Source of the DNA: an uncultured Flavobacteriaceae bacterium
Lineage (GTDB): Bacteria > Bacteroidota > Bacteroidia > Flavobacteriales > Flavobacteriaceae
Length of the DNA stretch: 64,000 bases
NCBI GenBank assembly: GCA_938029725.1
Contig: CALHGE010000012.1
Span: 1 to 64,000 of the forward strand
Direction: 5' to 3'
This document shows, piece after piece, positions 1 through 9,784 of the stretch. The notes beneath the pieces were generated by a model. It searched no databases, was not told where the DNA came from, and worked only from the letters and a program-made list of their open reading frames with translations. The position numbers and the translations under genes were made by a program. The stretch's first letter is position 1. Each line of letters opens with the position of its first letter.

Positions 1-1
1 C

Positions 2-2452
2 ATGCTAGGGCTTCTTAGAGATGGAAACGGGAAGGCTATAAGCATTTTAGATGCTTTAGAAGTTGATTTGGAACACCTCCGCAGAAAAGTAGAAATACTT
101 AGCCCTTCTAACCCTAACGCTAGTGGCGTACAAAAAGATAAAAAGAACTTGCACTTAACAAGGCAAGCTGAACGTGCATTGAAAACAACATTTTTAGAAG
201 CTAAACTTTTTCAAAGTTCTTCTATCAATACCGCTCACCTTTTACTTTGTATTCTTAGAAATGAAAATGACCCTACTACGAAGCTTTTACATAAATTAAA
301 AGTTGATTATGATGGCGTCAAGGAACAGTTTAAATTTATGATTACAAGCGACGACGATATGATAGACGGCCCAACGGCCGAATCTTTCCCTAGTGATTCT
401 GAAGACACTAACGAAGGAAAGGAAAACACTTTTGGTGCTGCTTCTAGCCAGAAAGGTGCAAAAAAATCTAAAACTCCGGTATTAGATAATTTTGGCAGAG
501 ACCTTACTCAAATGGCAGAAGAAAATAAACTGGACCCTGTTGTTGGAAGAGAAAAAGAAATAGAAAGGGTTTCTCAAATTCTTAGTAGAAGAAAAAAGAA
601 TAACCCGCTACTTATAGGTGAGCCAGGTGTTGGTAAAAGTGCCATTGCAGAAGGTCTTGCCTTACGTATAATTGACAAAAAAGTCTCTAGAATTCTTTAC
701 AATAAAAGAGTTGTTACTCTTGATCTTGCTTCTTTAGTTGCCGGCACAAAATACCGTGGACAATTCGAAGAGCGAATGAAGGCAGTAATGAACGAGCTAG
801 AAAAAAATGATGATGTCATTTTATTCATTGACGAAATTCATACTATTGTAGGTGCAGGTGGAGCTACCGGAAGCTTAGATGCTTCTAACATGTTTAAACC
901 AGCATTGGCAAGAGGCGAAATTCAATGTATTGGAGCCAATACCCTTGATGAGTACAGACAGTATATTGAAAAGGATGGTGATTTAGAAAGACGTTTTCAA
1001 AAAGTAATTGTTGAACCAACTACTATTGACGAAACAATTGAAATTTTACATAACATAAAAGGTAAATACGAAGATCACCATAATGTAACCTATACTGACG
1101 AGGCTATTGAAGCTTGTGTTAAATTAACAAGTAGGTACATGACTGATCGTTTTTTACCAGACAAAGCTATTGACGCCCTTGATGAAGCTGGCTCTCGAGT
1201 ACACATCGTTAATATGGACGTTCCAAAACAAATTCTTGAATTGGAAAAGAAATTGGAAGATGTGCGCGAACTTAAGAACAGCGTTGTCAAAAAGCAGAAA
1301 TATGAAGAAGCTGCCAAGTTACGTGATGACGAAAAAAGTCTAGAAAAGGAACTTGCCATAGCTCAAGAGCGTTGGGAAGATGACAGTAAACTTAACAAAG
1401 AAACTGTAAGCGAAGATAATGTTGCCGATGTAGTTTCTATGATGAGTGGAATTCCTGTTAATCGTATTGCCCAAACTGAAAGCAACAAATTAGCCGAATT
1501 ACCTGAGCTTATTAAAGCGAATGTAATCGGACAAGATGAAGCAGTAGCTAAAGTTGCTAAGGCTATCCAAAGAAATAGAGCTGGCTTGAAAGATCCTAAT
1601 AAGCCTATTGGTTCCTTTATTTTCTTAGGTCAAACAGGTGTTGGTAAAACACAATTAGCTAAAGTGTTGGCAAATGAATTATTTGATTCTGATGATGCTC
1701 TTATTAGAATTGACATGAGCGAGTATATGGAGAAATTTGCCATCTCACGATTGGTAGGTGCGCCTCCAGGCTACGTGGGCTATGAAGAAGGCGGCCAGCT
1801 GACTGAAAAAGTACGTCGTAAGCCCTATTCTGTTATTTTACTAGATGAAGTTGAAAAAGCGCATCCTGATGTCTTTAATATGCTACTTCAGGTTTTAGAT
1901 GACGGGTTTTTAACCGACAGTCTTGGAAGAAAAATCGATTTTAGAAACACCATTATCATTATGACCTCTAATATTGGCGCACGTCAATTAAAAGATTTCG
2001 GTCAAGGTGTTGGTTTTGGAACATCTGCTAAAAAATCACAGGCAGATACGCATCAAAAAGGAGTAATCGAAAACGCTTTGAAAAAAGCATTTGCTCCTGA
2101 ATTTTTGAATAGAATCGATGATGTAATTGTGTTTAATCCATTAGAAAGAGAGGATATTCATAAGATTATAGACATCGAACTTGCCAAGCTATATTCAAGA
2201 ATTAATGATATTGGTTATGATTTAAACCTTACTGAAGAAGCTAAAGATTACATTGCTGAAAAAGGATTTGATAAACAATACGGAGCTAGACCTTTGAAAA
2301 GAGCTATCCAGAAATACATCGAAGACACCCTAGCAGAAGAGATCGTAAACTCTAAACTAGAACAAGGCGATAGTATTTTTATGGATTTAGATAAGAAGAA
2401 AGAAGAGCTTACTATAAAGATAAAGAAGGCCAAAAAGTCTTCTGAGGCTTAA
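2..2452 (+). CDS. clpC: ATP-dependent Clp protease ATP-binding subunit ClpC (5' end cut by window)
   Basis: AAA+ unfoldase that feeds substrates to ClpP in the cytoplasm. The visible part starts inside the Clp_N repeat domain (about residues 1-110 of this fragment); roughly 33 N-terminal residues lie outside the window, so the ATG at position 2 is an internal methionine. The first ATPase module has Walker A GEPGVGKS near residue 207 and Walker B VILFIDEIH. A UVR-like middle segment (KYEEAAKLRDDEKSLEKEL) marks ClpC rather than ClpB. The second module has GQTGVGKT near residue 544 and VILLDEVEKAHPDVFN. The C-terminal D2-small domain ends in a lysine-rich tail. A strong intrinsic terminator follows 20 bases after the stop. 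The identification is secure. Confidence 0.97.
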   Translation: MLGLLRDGNGKAISILDALEVDLEHLRRKVEILSPSNPNASGVQKDKKNLHLTRQAERALKTTFLEAKLFQSSSINTAHLLLCILRNENDPTTKLLHKLKVDYDGVKEQFKFMITSDDDMIDGPTAESFPSDSEDTNEGKENTFGAASSQKGAKKSKTPVLDNFGRDLTQMAEENKLDPVVGREKEIERVSQILSRRKKNNPLLIGEPGVGKSAIAEGLALRIIDKKVSRILYNKRVVTLDLASLVAGTKYRGQFEERMKAVMNELEKNDDVILFIDEIHTIVGAGGATGSLDASNMFKPALARGEIQCIGANTLDEYRQYIEKDGDLERRFQKVIVEPTTIDETIEILHNIKGKYEDHHNVTYTDEAIEACVKLTSRYMTDRFLPDKAIDALDEAGSRVHIVNMDVPKQILELEKKLEDVRELKNSVVKKQKYEEAAKLRDDEKSLEKELAIAQERWEDDSKLNKETVSEDNVADVVSMMSGIPVNRIAQTESNKLAELPELIKANVIGQDEAVAKVAKAIQRNRAGLKDPNKPIGSFIFLGQTGVGKTQLAKVLANELFDSDDALIRIDMSEYMEKFAISRLVGAPPGYVGYEEGGQLTEKVRRKPYSVILLDEVEKAHPDVFNMLLQVLDDGFLTDSLGRKIDFRNTIIIMTSNIGARQLKDFGQGVGFGTSAKKSQADTHQKGVIENALKKAFAPEFLNRIDDVIVFNPLEREDIHKIIDIELAKLYSRINDIGYDLNLTEEAKDYIAEKGFDKQYGARPLKRAIQKYIEDTLAEEIVNSKLEQGDSIFMDLDKKKEELTIKIKKAKKSSEA

Positions 2453-2471
2453 GAACGTAAGAAATTATAAC

Positions 2472-2502
2472 AAAGGAGCCACGTAAAACGGCTCCTTTTT
2501 TT
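2472..2502 (+). terminator. Intrinsic terminator of clpC
   Basis: A 9-bp stem (AAAGGAGCC / GGCTCCTTT) with a short A-rich loop is followed by a T-run. It begins 20 bases after the clpC stop codon. Confidence 0.85.
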
Positions 2503-2652
2503 GTGCCAAAAAATAGAGCAAGTAAGAAATAAATCACAGCCGCAACTAGTAAAATGCAGTACGAACGATATTTAAGTTATTGGTCTATTATTTTTTCACA
2601 ACCTAACAGGTAGCTATACTTTCGTGTAAGAGACACTATAACACGAATTTAA

Positions 2653-3057
2653 ATGAAGTTAGGACAATCGAAAAAGACAGTTGTTGTCAGAGAATATCAA
2701 TTGGAAGTTGGAAAGATACAAGTCTACGAAAACTACATGGTATCCATTTTTGATGATGGAGCAACACTCACATTAGAAAGAGTATATCAAATTTTAGGAA
2801 TTGCCGAAATACACTTTAGAAATAAAGATTTTGGTTATATCAGCCTTCGTAAAAATTCATACGCAGTAGACCCTACAGTATATACTTATTTAAGAAGTTT
2901 AGACAATTTAAAGGCCTTCGCTATTGTTTCTGTGAAGGAAATAGATATGCATAATTTCAAAATTGAAAAACTCTTCTACAAAAAACCAATGAAATTTTTC
3001 ATTCAATATGACAACGCTTTAGCCTGGGTAAAAAGAAGGGTAAAAGGAAACAAATAG
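2653..3057 (+). CDS. Conserved hypothetical protein, small soluble (STAS/SpoIIAA-like fold possible)
   Basis: A 134-residue soluble protein without signal peptide or membrane segment. I do not recognise a named family. The alternation of short hydrophobic strands and helices, ending in a helix rich in Trp, Arg and Lys (ALAWVKRRVKGNK), resembles small STAS/SpoIIAA-like proteins common in Flavobacteriaceae, but this is a guess from shape only. The ATG at 2653 is the first in frame. The gene stands alone between the clpC terminator and a shared terminator with the convergent nnr gene, so it is probably transcribed as a single unit. Confidence 0.75.
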   Translation: MKLGQSKKTVVVREYQLEVGKIQVYENYMVSIFDDGATLTLERVYQILGIAEIHFRNKDFGYISLRKNSYAVDPTVYTYLRSLDNLKAFAIVSVKEIDMHNFKIEKLFYKKPMKFFIQYDNALAWVKRRVKGNK

Positions 3058-3078
3058 AGTTGTGAATGGCGAACAACT

Positions 3079-3116
3079 AAAAGTGCCAAGGCTTTAACAC
3101 CTTGGCACTTTTTTAG
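3079..3116. terminator. Bidirectional terminator between convergent genes
   Basis: A 13-bp perfect stem (AAAAGTGCCAAGG / CCTTGGCACTTTT) with an 8-base loop has T-runs on both strands. It sits between the small + gene and the - strand nnr gene and can serve both. Confidence 0.88.
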
Positions 3117-3144
3117 TTTTACATATATTTTTTTAAACGAACTG

Positions 3145-4680
3145 CTACTCCACCTCAACTTGTTGCGGTGGTTCTGGCATTTTAAACATATCAATGTAAG
3201 CCCTACCTATACCATCAATAATCCTCGAGGCAGTCAATGCTTGATACCCTGTTTCTTCTACCGCGATATCTCCTGCTTTTCCGTGCAGGTAAACACCGAA
3301 AATGGCTGCTTTTAAGGGCTCATAACCTTGAGCCATCAAGCCGACAATGATTCCTGTTAATGCATCACCACTTCCTGCAGTTGCCATACCTGGGTTTCCA
3401 GTTGTGTTGACATAGCCTCTGCCTCCATAAACAGTTATAGAATGTGCTCCTTTTATAACAACAATACAATTGTGTTTTTCTGAATATAATTTTGTTTTCT
3501 TTAATTTATCAAAATCATCTTTCCATTTTCCAATTAGTCTTTCAAGCTCTTTTGGGTGTGGTGTTAAAATTGATTGTGCCGGTACGTTCTTAAGTAATGC
3601 TTTATTCTTAGATAAGATATTCAATCCATCAGCATCAATAACCAAAGGCGTTTTATTTTTTTTAAGAAAATCAGAAAATGCGCTCACCGTTTTGTCATCA
3701 GTTCCTAAGCCCACTCCTATTCCTATCGCCGTAGGTTGTATATCGAGTTCAATATTAGAAATCAAATCCTCACCACCGGTCAGCACCATAGCTTCAGACA
3801 AAGCAGTTTGCAGAGCAGCATAACCACATTCAGGAACATATGCGGTTACCAAACCCGCTCCTGAAGTCAAACAAGCTTTTGAAGCAAGCGTTACGGCGCC
3901 AATTTTTCCTTTACTTCCGCCAACAATAAGGGCGTGCCCATACGTACCTTTATGTGAATATTTTTTCCTAGGAATATAAAAAGGCAGTACATCATGCTTC
4001 CCAATCAACTCGTATTCCGTTTCGGTAGTTGTCAAAAATTCAGCAGCCAAACCAATATCCAAAACTTCCCATTGGTCAATATACATTCCAGTTTCTGGAA
4101 GGAAAAACACCAGCTTTGGTGTTTGAAAACTAAGTACAAAATTAGATTTGACAATAGCCTTTTTGTCCGCAGGTACGCTGTCAGTAAATAATCCAGAGGG
4201 AATATCTACTGAAAGAATAAAAGCTTCCGTCTTGTTTAGATGATCCATTAACTTTACCACCCACGCATCAGGCTCACGATTCAAACCAATACCAAAAATG
4301 GCATCTACAATGACATCATCTCTACCAATCTTAGGAAATTTACATTCAGAATCTAAAAACTCAGGCCAAATTTTTCGCTCCTTAAGTCGCTCTAAATTGA
4401 TCAAAAAATCTTTCGAACGCGTTTTGCTATAGTTCACTACATAAACGGCGATATCATAACCATGTTCTTGTAAATGCCTCGCTAAGGCAATACCGTCTCC
4501 ACCATTATTTCCGATACCGCAGAATAAATGAATCTTAACAGACGCACCTTGCATTCTGGTATGAATCCAGTTAAAAATCTGAACGGCAGAGCGTTCCATT
4601 AAAACATCACTCGAAATTTCTTGCTTTTCAATTGTAAATTTATCGGCAGCATATATTTGTTCTCCACTAAAAAGTTTCAT
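3145..4680 (-). CDS. nnr: Bifunctional NAD(P)H-hydrate epimerase / ADP-dependent NAD(P)H-hydrate dehydratase
   Basis: Repairs hydrated NADH and NADPH: the N-terminal YjeF_N domain interconverts R and S epimers, and the C-terminal ribokinase-like domain dehydrates the S form using ADP. The N-terminal domain (about 1-215) contains GIGNNGGDG near residue 55 and the acidic VDAIFGIGL strand. The C-terminal domain (about 225-500) has ALIVGGSKGKIGA and the nucleotide-site motif GNPGMATAGSGDALTG near residue 427. The length of 511 aa is normal for the fused form. It is convergent with its left neighbour and divergent from the threonine operon, with 307 bases between. Confidence 0.95.
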   Translation of the reverse strand: MKLFSGEQIYAADKFTIEKQEISSDVLMERSAVQIFNWIHTRMQGASVKIHLFCGIGNNGGDGIALARHLQEHGYDIAVYVVNYSKTRSKDFLINLERLKERKIWPEFLDSECKFPKIGRDDVIVDAIFGIGLNREPDAWVVKLMDHLNKTEAFILSVDIPSGLFTDSVPADKKAIVKSNFVLSFQTPKLVFFLPETGMYIDQWEVLDIGLAAEFLTTTETEYELIGKHDVLPFYIPRKKYSHKGTYGHALIVGGSKGKIGAVTLASKACLTSGAGLVTAYVPECGYAALQTALSEAMVLTGGEDLISNIELDIQPTAIGIGVGLGTDDKTVSAFSDFLKKNKTPLVIDADGLNILSKNKALLKNVPAQSILTPHPKELERLIGKWKDDFDKLKKTKLYSEKHNCIVVIKGAHSITVYGGRGYVNTTGNPGMATAGSGDALTGIIVGLMAQGYEPLKAAIFGVYLHGKAGDIAVEETGYQALTASRIIDGIGRAYIDMFKMPEPPQQVEVE

Positions 4681-4781
4681 GGTATTTTTCTTGCAGTTTG
4701 ATTAGCAATTAAAGCTGAAATCTAATAATTAATAATTGAATATCGATTTTGATAGTGAATCCGTAAAAATTCAACCGATGA

Positions 4782-4812
4782 TTTGATTAAGAAATCAAAA
4801 ATACTACTTTTA
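4782..4812 (+). promoter_or_regulatory. Candidate promoter of the threonine operon
   Basis: TTTG at 4782-4785, then 19 bases, then TACTTTTA at 4805-4812, which matches the Bacteroidota -33/-7 pattern (TTTG, TAnnTTTG) except for the last base. Predicted transcription would start near 4819, about 10 bases before the leader ORF and 170 bases before thrA. Confidence 0.5.
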
Positions 4813-4828
4813 CTACTTTATTATACTT

Positions 4829-4918
4829 ATGCTTTTTAATATATTCGACATAGTATCTAATTTTTCCACTTCCAATGGCTTTACATTCGCTACTGCCACT
4901 ACAACCCCTTTGGGGTAA
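4829..4918 (+). CDS. Candidate threonine-operon leader peptide (29 aa)
   Basis: ATG at 4829 opens a 29-codon ORF ending TAA at 4916-4918, 69 bases before thrA. Six of the last sixteen residues are Thr, ending FTFATATTTPLG, with Ile and Val codons earlier. This is the composition expected of an attenuation leader for a threonine/isoleucine-controlled operon, as known for thrL in Gammaproteobacteria. The last codons overlap a small hairpin (ACCCC TTT GGGGT, 4904-4916). A second weak hairpin, GCCT/AGGC at 4942-4953 followed by CCTTTTC, lies between leader and thrA. The ORF is too short for standard gene calls. The role is inferred from position and composition. Confidence 0.5.
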   Translation: MLFNIFDIVSNFSTSNGFTFATATTTPLG

Positions 4919-4987
4919 TTTGCTATATTTTTCATCAGTTCGCCTCTTTAGGCCCTTTTCAAAAAATTACACCTTTAATTTAAAGTT

Positions 4988-7432
4988 ATGCAAGTATTAA
5001 AATTCGGAGGTACTTCTGTTGCCAACGCTCAAAATATAGCACTAGTAAAAAATATCGTAGCGAATAGCACCGCTGACAAAACTATAGTAGTTGTTTCTGC
5101 ATTGGGCGGTGTTACCGACACCTTGCTAACCGCAGCTAATCTTGCCTCACAAAAAGATGATGCTTATAAAATAGTGGTAAAAGAAATAGAGGAAAGGCAC
5201 TTAAAAACGGTTAAGGCATTAATTTCTGTACATGAACAAAGCACAGTTTTAAGCAAGGTTAAAAGTGAATTAAATACACTCGAAGAGCTACTAGAAGGCG
5301 CATTCCTAATCGGAGAAATCACCGCACAACTATCTGATAAAATTGTTAGCTATGGAGAAATACTCTCTTCCTATATCATAAGTGAATTTTTAAAACAAGA
5401 GCAGTTAGATGCTGTTCATATTGACAGTAGAACTCTCATTACAACAAATGAAGTAAACGGAAGAGCTGCCGTTAATTTTAAAATCACAAATACCAAGTGT
5501 AAAAAGTTTTTTTCAGCAACTCCTCATAAAATCATAGTAGCAGCAGGCTTTATTGCTTCCTCAGAAAATAACAACCCTACAACACTGGGTCGCGGTGGCT
5601 CAGATTACACCGCTGCCATTTTTGCTGCTGCTATTGAAGCTGAAGTATTACAAATATGGACTGATGTTAGCGGCATGTATACTGCCAACCCAAAGCTGGT
5701 GAAACAAGCCCAAGCAATTCCTCATATTTCGTATGAAGAGGCGATGGAATTATCACATTTTGGAGCAAAGGTTTTATACCCGCCTACAATTCAACCCGTA
5801 TTAGCAAAAGGAATTTCAATTGTAATTAAAAACACTTTTAGTCCTGAAGACGAAGGAACTTTAATCACTAAAAGTCAAAACAACCAAGGCAAAACTGTAC
5901 GCGGCATAAGTCATGTAGAAAACATAGCTCTTTTATCTCTAGAAGGCCCAGGAATGGTAGGTATACCAGGTATTTCAAAACGTTTTTTCGAAGTGCTTTC
6001 GCAAGCTGAAATTAGCGTAGTTTTAATTACACAAGCATCGTCAGAGCATTCGATTTGTGTAGGCATCTCAGCAGACGATATTGACAAAGCTGTTCAAATT
6101 ACCAATGCAGCTTTCGAATATGAAATAGAACGTGGTAAGATAAAACCAGTAATCGCTGAGAAAGATCTCGCAATTATAGCCTTGATTGGTGACCATATGA
6201 AAAGCCATCAGGGACTTAGCGGTAAAATGTTCAGTACACTCGGAAAGAACAATGTCAATATTCGAGTAATTGCGCAGGGTGCTTCAGAACGGAATATTTC
6301 TGCTGTGATCAAAAAGATTGATGTCAAGAAAGCGCTAAATGCTTTGCATGAGGAGTTTTTTGAAGAAAACATAAAACAGCTCAACCTCTTTGTAATGGGC
6401 GTTGGTAATGTTGGCGCAAAATTTCTGAAACAAATTTGTCAACAAAAAAAATACCTTAGGAAAAATTTAAAACTGAATATTCGTGTAATCGGTTTATCAA
6501 ATTCCAGAACAATGCTTTTTGAGGAAGATGGAATTCAGCTTAAAAATTGGGAACGACAGCTAGCAGAAGGAGAAAAGGCAAACAAAGAACAATTCTATAA
6601 GAAAATAATTCAACTGAATTACCGCAACAGTATTTTTGTCGATAATACAGCGAGTGCAACCATTTCCTCAAGCTACAATTCGTATTTAAAAAATAGTATT
6701 TCAGTAGTTACTTGTAATAAAATTGCATGTTCATCTGAATATTCAAATTATCAAGAATTAAAGAGTTTGGCAAGAACTTACAATGCTCCGTTTCTCTTTG
6801 AAACCAATGTGGGTGCCGGATTGCCTATCATCGACACTTTAAAACATTTGATTGCATCAGGAGATAAAATATTAAAAATTCAAGCAGTATTATCAGGAAG
6901 CTTAAACTTCGTTTTTAACAATTTTAATAACAAGGTTACCTTTCATGATATTGTAAAACAAGCTCAAGAAGAAGGCTATACCGAACCAGACCCTAAAATT
7001 GACTTAAGTGGTGTTGACGTGATGCGAAAAATTTTAATTCTAGCCCGTGAAAGTGGTCATCAATTGGAAATCGACGCTATTGAAAACAAATCATTTCTAT
7101 CACAAGAAAGTTTAAATACGGATAACAATGATGACTTCTTTACTTCACTAATTCAGCATGAATCTAATTTTCAGAAGCTATTTACTGATGCAGCTGCCAC
7201 AGATAGTAAATTGAAATATGTAGCACAATTTGAAGAAGGAAAAGCTCGTGTTGGACTAGAAGAAATTCCAAAAGGGCATGATTTTTATAATCTAGAAGGA
7301 AGTGACAATATCGTTTTATTCTACACAGAGCGCTATCCAAATCAACCCCTGATTATAAAGGGTGCTGGTGCAGGAGCAGATGTTACCGCTTCTGGTATCT
7401 TTGCAGATATTATACGTATCGGCAACTTTTAA
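4988..7432 (+). CDS. thrA: Bifunctional aspartate kinase / homoserine dehydrogenase
   Basis: Catalyses the first and third steps from aspartate to homoserine, leading to threonine and methionine. The N-terminal kinase (about 1-290) starts with KFGGTSV and has GRGGSDYTAA near residue 201. Two ACT regulatory domains (about 310-460) imply feedback control, probably by threonine. The homoserine dehydrogenase domain begins with the Rossmann motif VMGVGNVGAKFL near residue 468 and contains NVGAGLP near 607 and GYTEPDPKIDLSG near 663. The 814-aa length matches fused ThrA/MetL proteins. thrB and thrC follow, and the upstream region carries a promoter and Thr-rich leader ORF. Confidence 0.96.
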   Translation: MQVLKFGGTSVANAQNIALVKNIVANSTADKTIVVVSALGGVTDTLLTAANLASQKDDAYKIVVKEIEERHLKTVKALISVHEQSTVLSKVKSELNTLEELLEGAFLIGEITAQLSDKIVSYGEILSSYIISEFLKQEQLDAVHIDSRTLITTNEVNGRAAVNFKITNTKCKKFFSATPHKIIVAAGFIASSENNNPTTLGRGGSDYTAAIFAAAIEAEVLQIWTDVSGMYTANPKLVKQAQAIPHISYEEAMELSHFGAKVLYPPTIQPVLAKGISIVIKNTFSPEDEGTLITKSQNNQGKTVRGISHVENIALLSLEGPGMVGIPGISKRFFEVLSQAEISVVLITQASSEHSICVGISADDIDKAVQITNAAFEYEIERGKIKPVIAEKDLAIIALIGDHMKSHQGLSGKMFSTLGKNNVNIRVIAQGASERNISAVIKKIDVKKALNALHEEFFEENIKQLNLFVMGVGNVGAKFLKQICQQKKYLRKNLKLNIRVIGLSNSRTMLFEEDGIQLKNWERQLAEGEKANKEQFYKKIIQLNYRNSIFVDNTASATISSSYNSYLKNSISVVTCNKIACSSEYSNYQELKSLARTYNAPFLFETNVGAGLPIIDTLKHLIASGDKILKIQAVLSGSLNFVFNNFNNKVTFHDIVKQAQEEGYTEPDPKIDLSGVDVMRKILILARESGHQLEIDAIENKSFLSQESLNTDNNDDFFTSLIQHESNFQKLFTDAAATDSKLKYVAQFEEGKARVGLEEIPKGHDFYNLEGSDNIVLFYTERYPNQPLIIKGAGAGADVTASGIFADIIRIGNF

Positions 7433-7501
7433 TAGCATGCGAGAACAAAGGTTGATAAAAGACACAAAGCAATCTGTAAATTAGGAACAGAAAAGAAAGA
7501 A

Positions 7502-8428
7502 ATGAGCGCTAACCAAATCAAAGTATTCTGCCCTGCAACCATAGCCAATATCTCTTGTGGATTTGACGTCCTCGGTGTTGCTTTAGATTCTGTCGGAGAC
7601 CAGATGATAGTTCGAAAAACCTTGGAAAAAGGAATTCGGATAACCAAGCTTGAAGGACAAGATCTGCCTATGAAAACACTACAGAACGTGGCAGGTGTAG
7701 CCGGATTGGCACTTCTAAAAGAAAGTGATTATCAAGGAGGATTCGATATAGAAATCTATAAAAAAATTAAAGCTGGCAGCGGAATAGGAAGCAGCGCAGC
7801 AAGTTCCACAGGCGCTGTTTGGGCCATGAATGAATTGCTAGGCAAGCCTTTTTCTGCACTACAATTGGTGAAGTTCGCCATGGAAGGTGAACTTTTGGCA
7901 AGTGGTGTAGCCCATGCAGACAATGTGGCTCCTGCCCTATTTGGCGGATTTACACTAGTTCGTAGTTATGATCCTTTAGATGTTGTTACAATTCCGAGTC
8001 CCAGTGAATTGTTTGCTACCGTGATTCATCCTCAAATTGAAGTAAAGACTTCTGATTCTCGAAAAATATTAAAGACCACAATTTCTTTAAAAGATGCTAT
8101 CAAACAATGGGGTAATGTCGGCGGGTTAGTTGCAGGGCTATTCACAAGCGATTACAAGCTTATTGGACGTTCTCTAGAAGATCATATTGTTGAGCCAATT
8201 CGGTCTATTCTGATTCCTGGGTTTGATGATGTAAAAAAGGCCGCCATTGAAGCTGGGGCCTTGGGTTGCGGAATATCAGGTTCCGGTCCATCTATTTTTG
8301 CTTTTAGCAAAGGAGAAGTGAAAGCCAAAAAAGTAGCAGCGGCAATGCAGGAAATATATCAAGAAATTGGAATTGATTATGATGTTCATGTTTCTGGTAT
8401 AAATATGGATGGTGTTCGTAAGATTTAA
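7502..8428 (+). CDS. thrB: Homoserine kinase
   Basis: Phosphorylates homoserine with ATP to O-phosphohomoserine, the substrate of ThrC. It belongs to the GHMP kinase family: substrate-binding N-terminus, phosphate loop AGSGIGSSAASS near residue 91, and the C-terminal glycine-rich motif GCGISGSGPSIFAFS near residue 256. At 308 aa it has the usual length. It lies 69 bases after thrA and 60 bases before thrC on the same strand, with no terminator in between, so the three form one operon. Confidence 0.96.
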   Translation: MSANQIKVFCPATIANISCGFDVLGVALDSVGDQMIVRKTLEKGIRITKLEGQDLPMKTLQNVAGVAGLALLKESDYQGGFDIEIYKKIKAGSGIGSSAASSTGAVWAMNELLGKPFSALQLVKFAMEGELLASGVAHADNVAPALFGGFTLVRSYDPLDVVTIPSPSELFATVIHPQIEVKTSDSRKILKTTISLKDAIKQWGNVGGLVAGLFTSDYKLIGRSLEDHIVEPIRSILIPGFDDVKKAAIEAGALGCGISGSGPSIFAFSKGEVKAKKVAAAMQEIYQEIGIDYDVHVSGINMDGVRKI

Positions 8429-8488
8429 ATAATCAAGAAAATTTAACCCTTCTTTTATAAAAAACAGGAGCCTAAAAAAGTATATTTA

Positions 8489-9784
8489 ATGAATTTTTAC
8501 AGCCTAAATAAGCAAGCACCTAAAGTATCTTTCAAAGATGCTGTTATCAAAGGAATAGCACCCGATCGAGGCTTATACTTTCCAGAAAGTATTACGCCTC
8601 TTCCTGATTCATTTTTTGATAAAATTGAAGAATTAACAAATCAAGAAATTGCGTTTAATGCGATTCATCAATTCGTGGGCGATGAAATTCCTAATGAGAC
8701 ATTACGTGCTATTTTAGCAAATGTGCTAGACTTTGAATTTCCAGTTGTTCAAATTGAAAAAAATATTGCTGCCTTAGAATTATTTCATGGCCCTACCATG
8801 GCTTTCAAAGATGTTGGTGCCCGATTTATGGCGAATTGCTTAGGATATTTTTCCAAAGGCGAAACGAATGAAGTCACTGTTTTGGTGGCTACCTCGGGAG
8901 ATACCGGAGGGGCAGTTGCTAATGGATTTCTAGGAGTTGCTGGAGTGAATGTTATCATCCTATACCCCAGCGGAAAGGTTAGTGATATTCAAGAGCGCCA
9001 ATTAACAACTCTAGGTCAAAATATTACTGCTTTAGAAGTAGCTGGCACATTTGATGATTGTCAAAAAATGGTTAAGACAGCCTTCTTAGATGAACAGCTA
9101 TTGAGCAAGATGCAACTGACTTCAGCAAATTCTATTAATGTTGCGCGCTGGTTGCCCCAATTGTTTTATTTTCTATTTGCATATAAACAGGTGAAATCTC
9201 AAGGAAAAGAAATTGTTTTTTCTGTGCCAAGTGGAAATTTTGGAAACATCTGTGCGGGTATGGTAGCTCAAAAATTGGGGATGCCCGTAAAACATTTTAT
9301 AGCATCAACTAACATAAATGATACCGTTCCAGAATTCATGAAAACGGGAGAATACAACCCAAAACCATCAACGCCAACTATTTCAAATGCTATGGATGTT
9401 GGTGACCCTAGTAACTTTATCAGAATACGGCATTTATTTCAAGATGATTTTGAAGCTTTGTCTGAAAACCTATCCTCGTATACCTTCTCAGATTCAGAAA
9501 CTAGAGAAGCAATGAAAGGTATTTATAGCGCCTCGAATTACATCGCAGATCCGCATGGTGCTATTGGGTATTTGGGTTTAAAAAAGTATCAAGAGAAGCA
9601 TCCCAACACGTATGGAATCTTTTTAGAGACAGCTCATCCTGTAAAATTTTTAGATGTTGTTGAAGAAGTTATTCCTCAAAAACTTAGCATTCCACCTCAG
9701 ATTCAAAAGGTCATGGGTAAAGACAAAAAATCCATACCTATAGAAACTTATCAAGAATTAAAAGATTTTTTACTCAGCTCCTAA
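8489..9784 (+). CDS. thrC: Threonine synthase
   Basis: PLP enzyme converting O-phosphohomoserine to threonine, the last step of the operon's pathway. The PLP lysine lies in FHGPTMAFKDVGARF near residue 106, and the phosphate-binding motif ATSGDTGGAVANGF is near residue 134. At 431 aa and with the N-terminal MNFYSLNKQAPKVSFKDA it fits the fold-type II class with an N-terminal extension. Its stop codon overlaps the stop of the convergent aminopeptidase gene, leaving no room for a separate terminator. Confidence 0.96.
   Translation: MNFYSLNKQAPKVSFKDAVIKGIAPDRGLYFPESITPLPDSFFDKIEELTNQEIAFNAIHQFVGDEIPNETLRAILANVLDFEFPVVQIEKNIAALELFHGPTMAFKDVGARFMANCLGYFSKGETNEVTVLVATSGDTGGAVANGFLGVAGVNVIILYPSGKVSDIQERQLTTLGQNITALEVAGTFDDCQKMVKTAFLDEQLLSKMQLTSANSINVARWLPQLFYFLFAYKQVKSQGKEIVFSVPSGNFGNICAGMVAQKLGMPVKHFIASTNINDTVPEFMKTGEYNPKPSTPTISNAMDVGDPSNFIRIRHLFQDDFEALSENLSSYTFSDSETREAMKGIYSASNYIADPHGAIGYLGLKKYQEKHPNTYGIFLETAHPVKFLDVVEEVIPQKLSIPPQIQKVMGKDKKSIPIETYQELKDFLLSS

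Noticed and set aside
3994-4191. Small + strand ORFs inside nnr
   Set aside because: Contained in a confident gene with no upstream signals; shadows of the coding strand.
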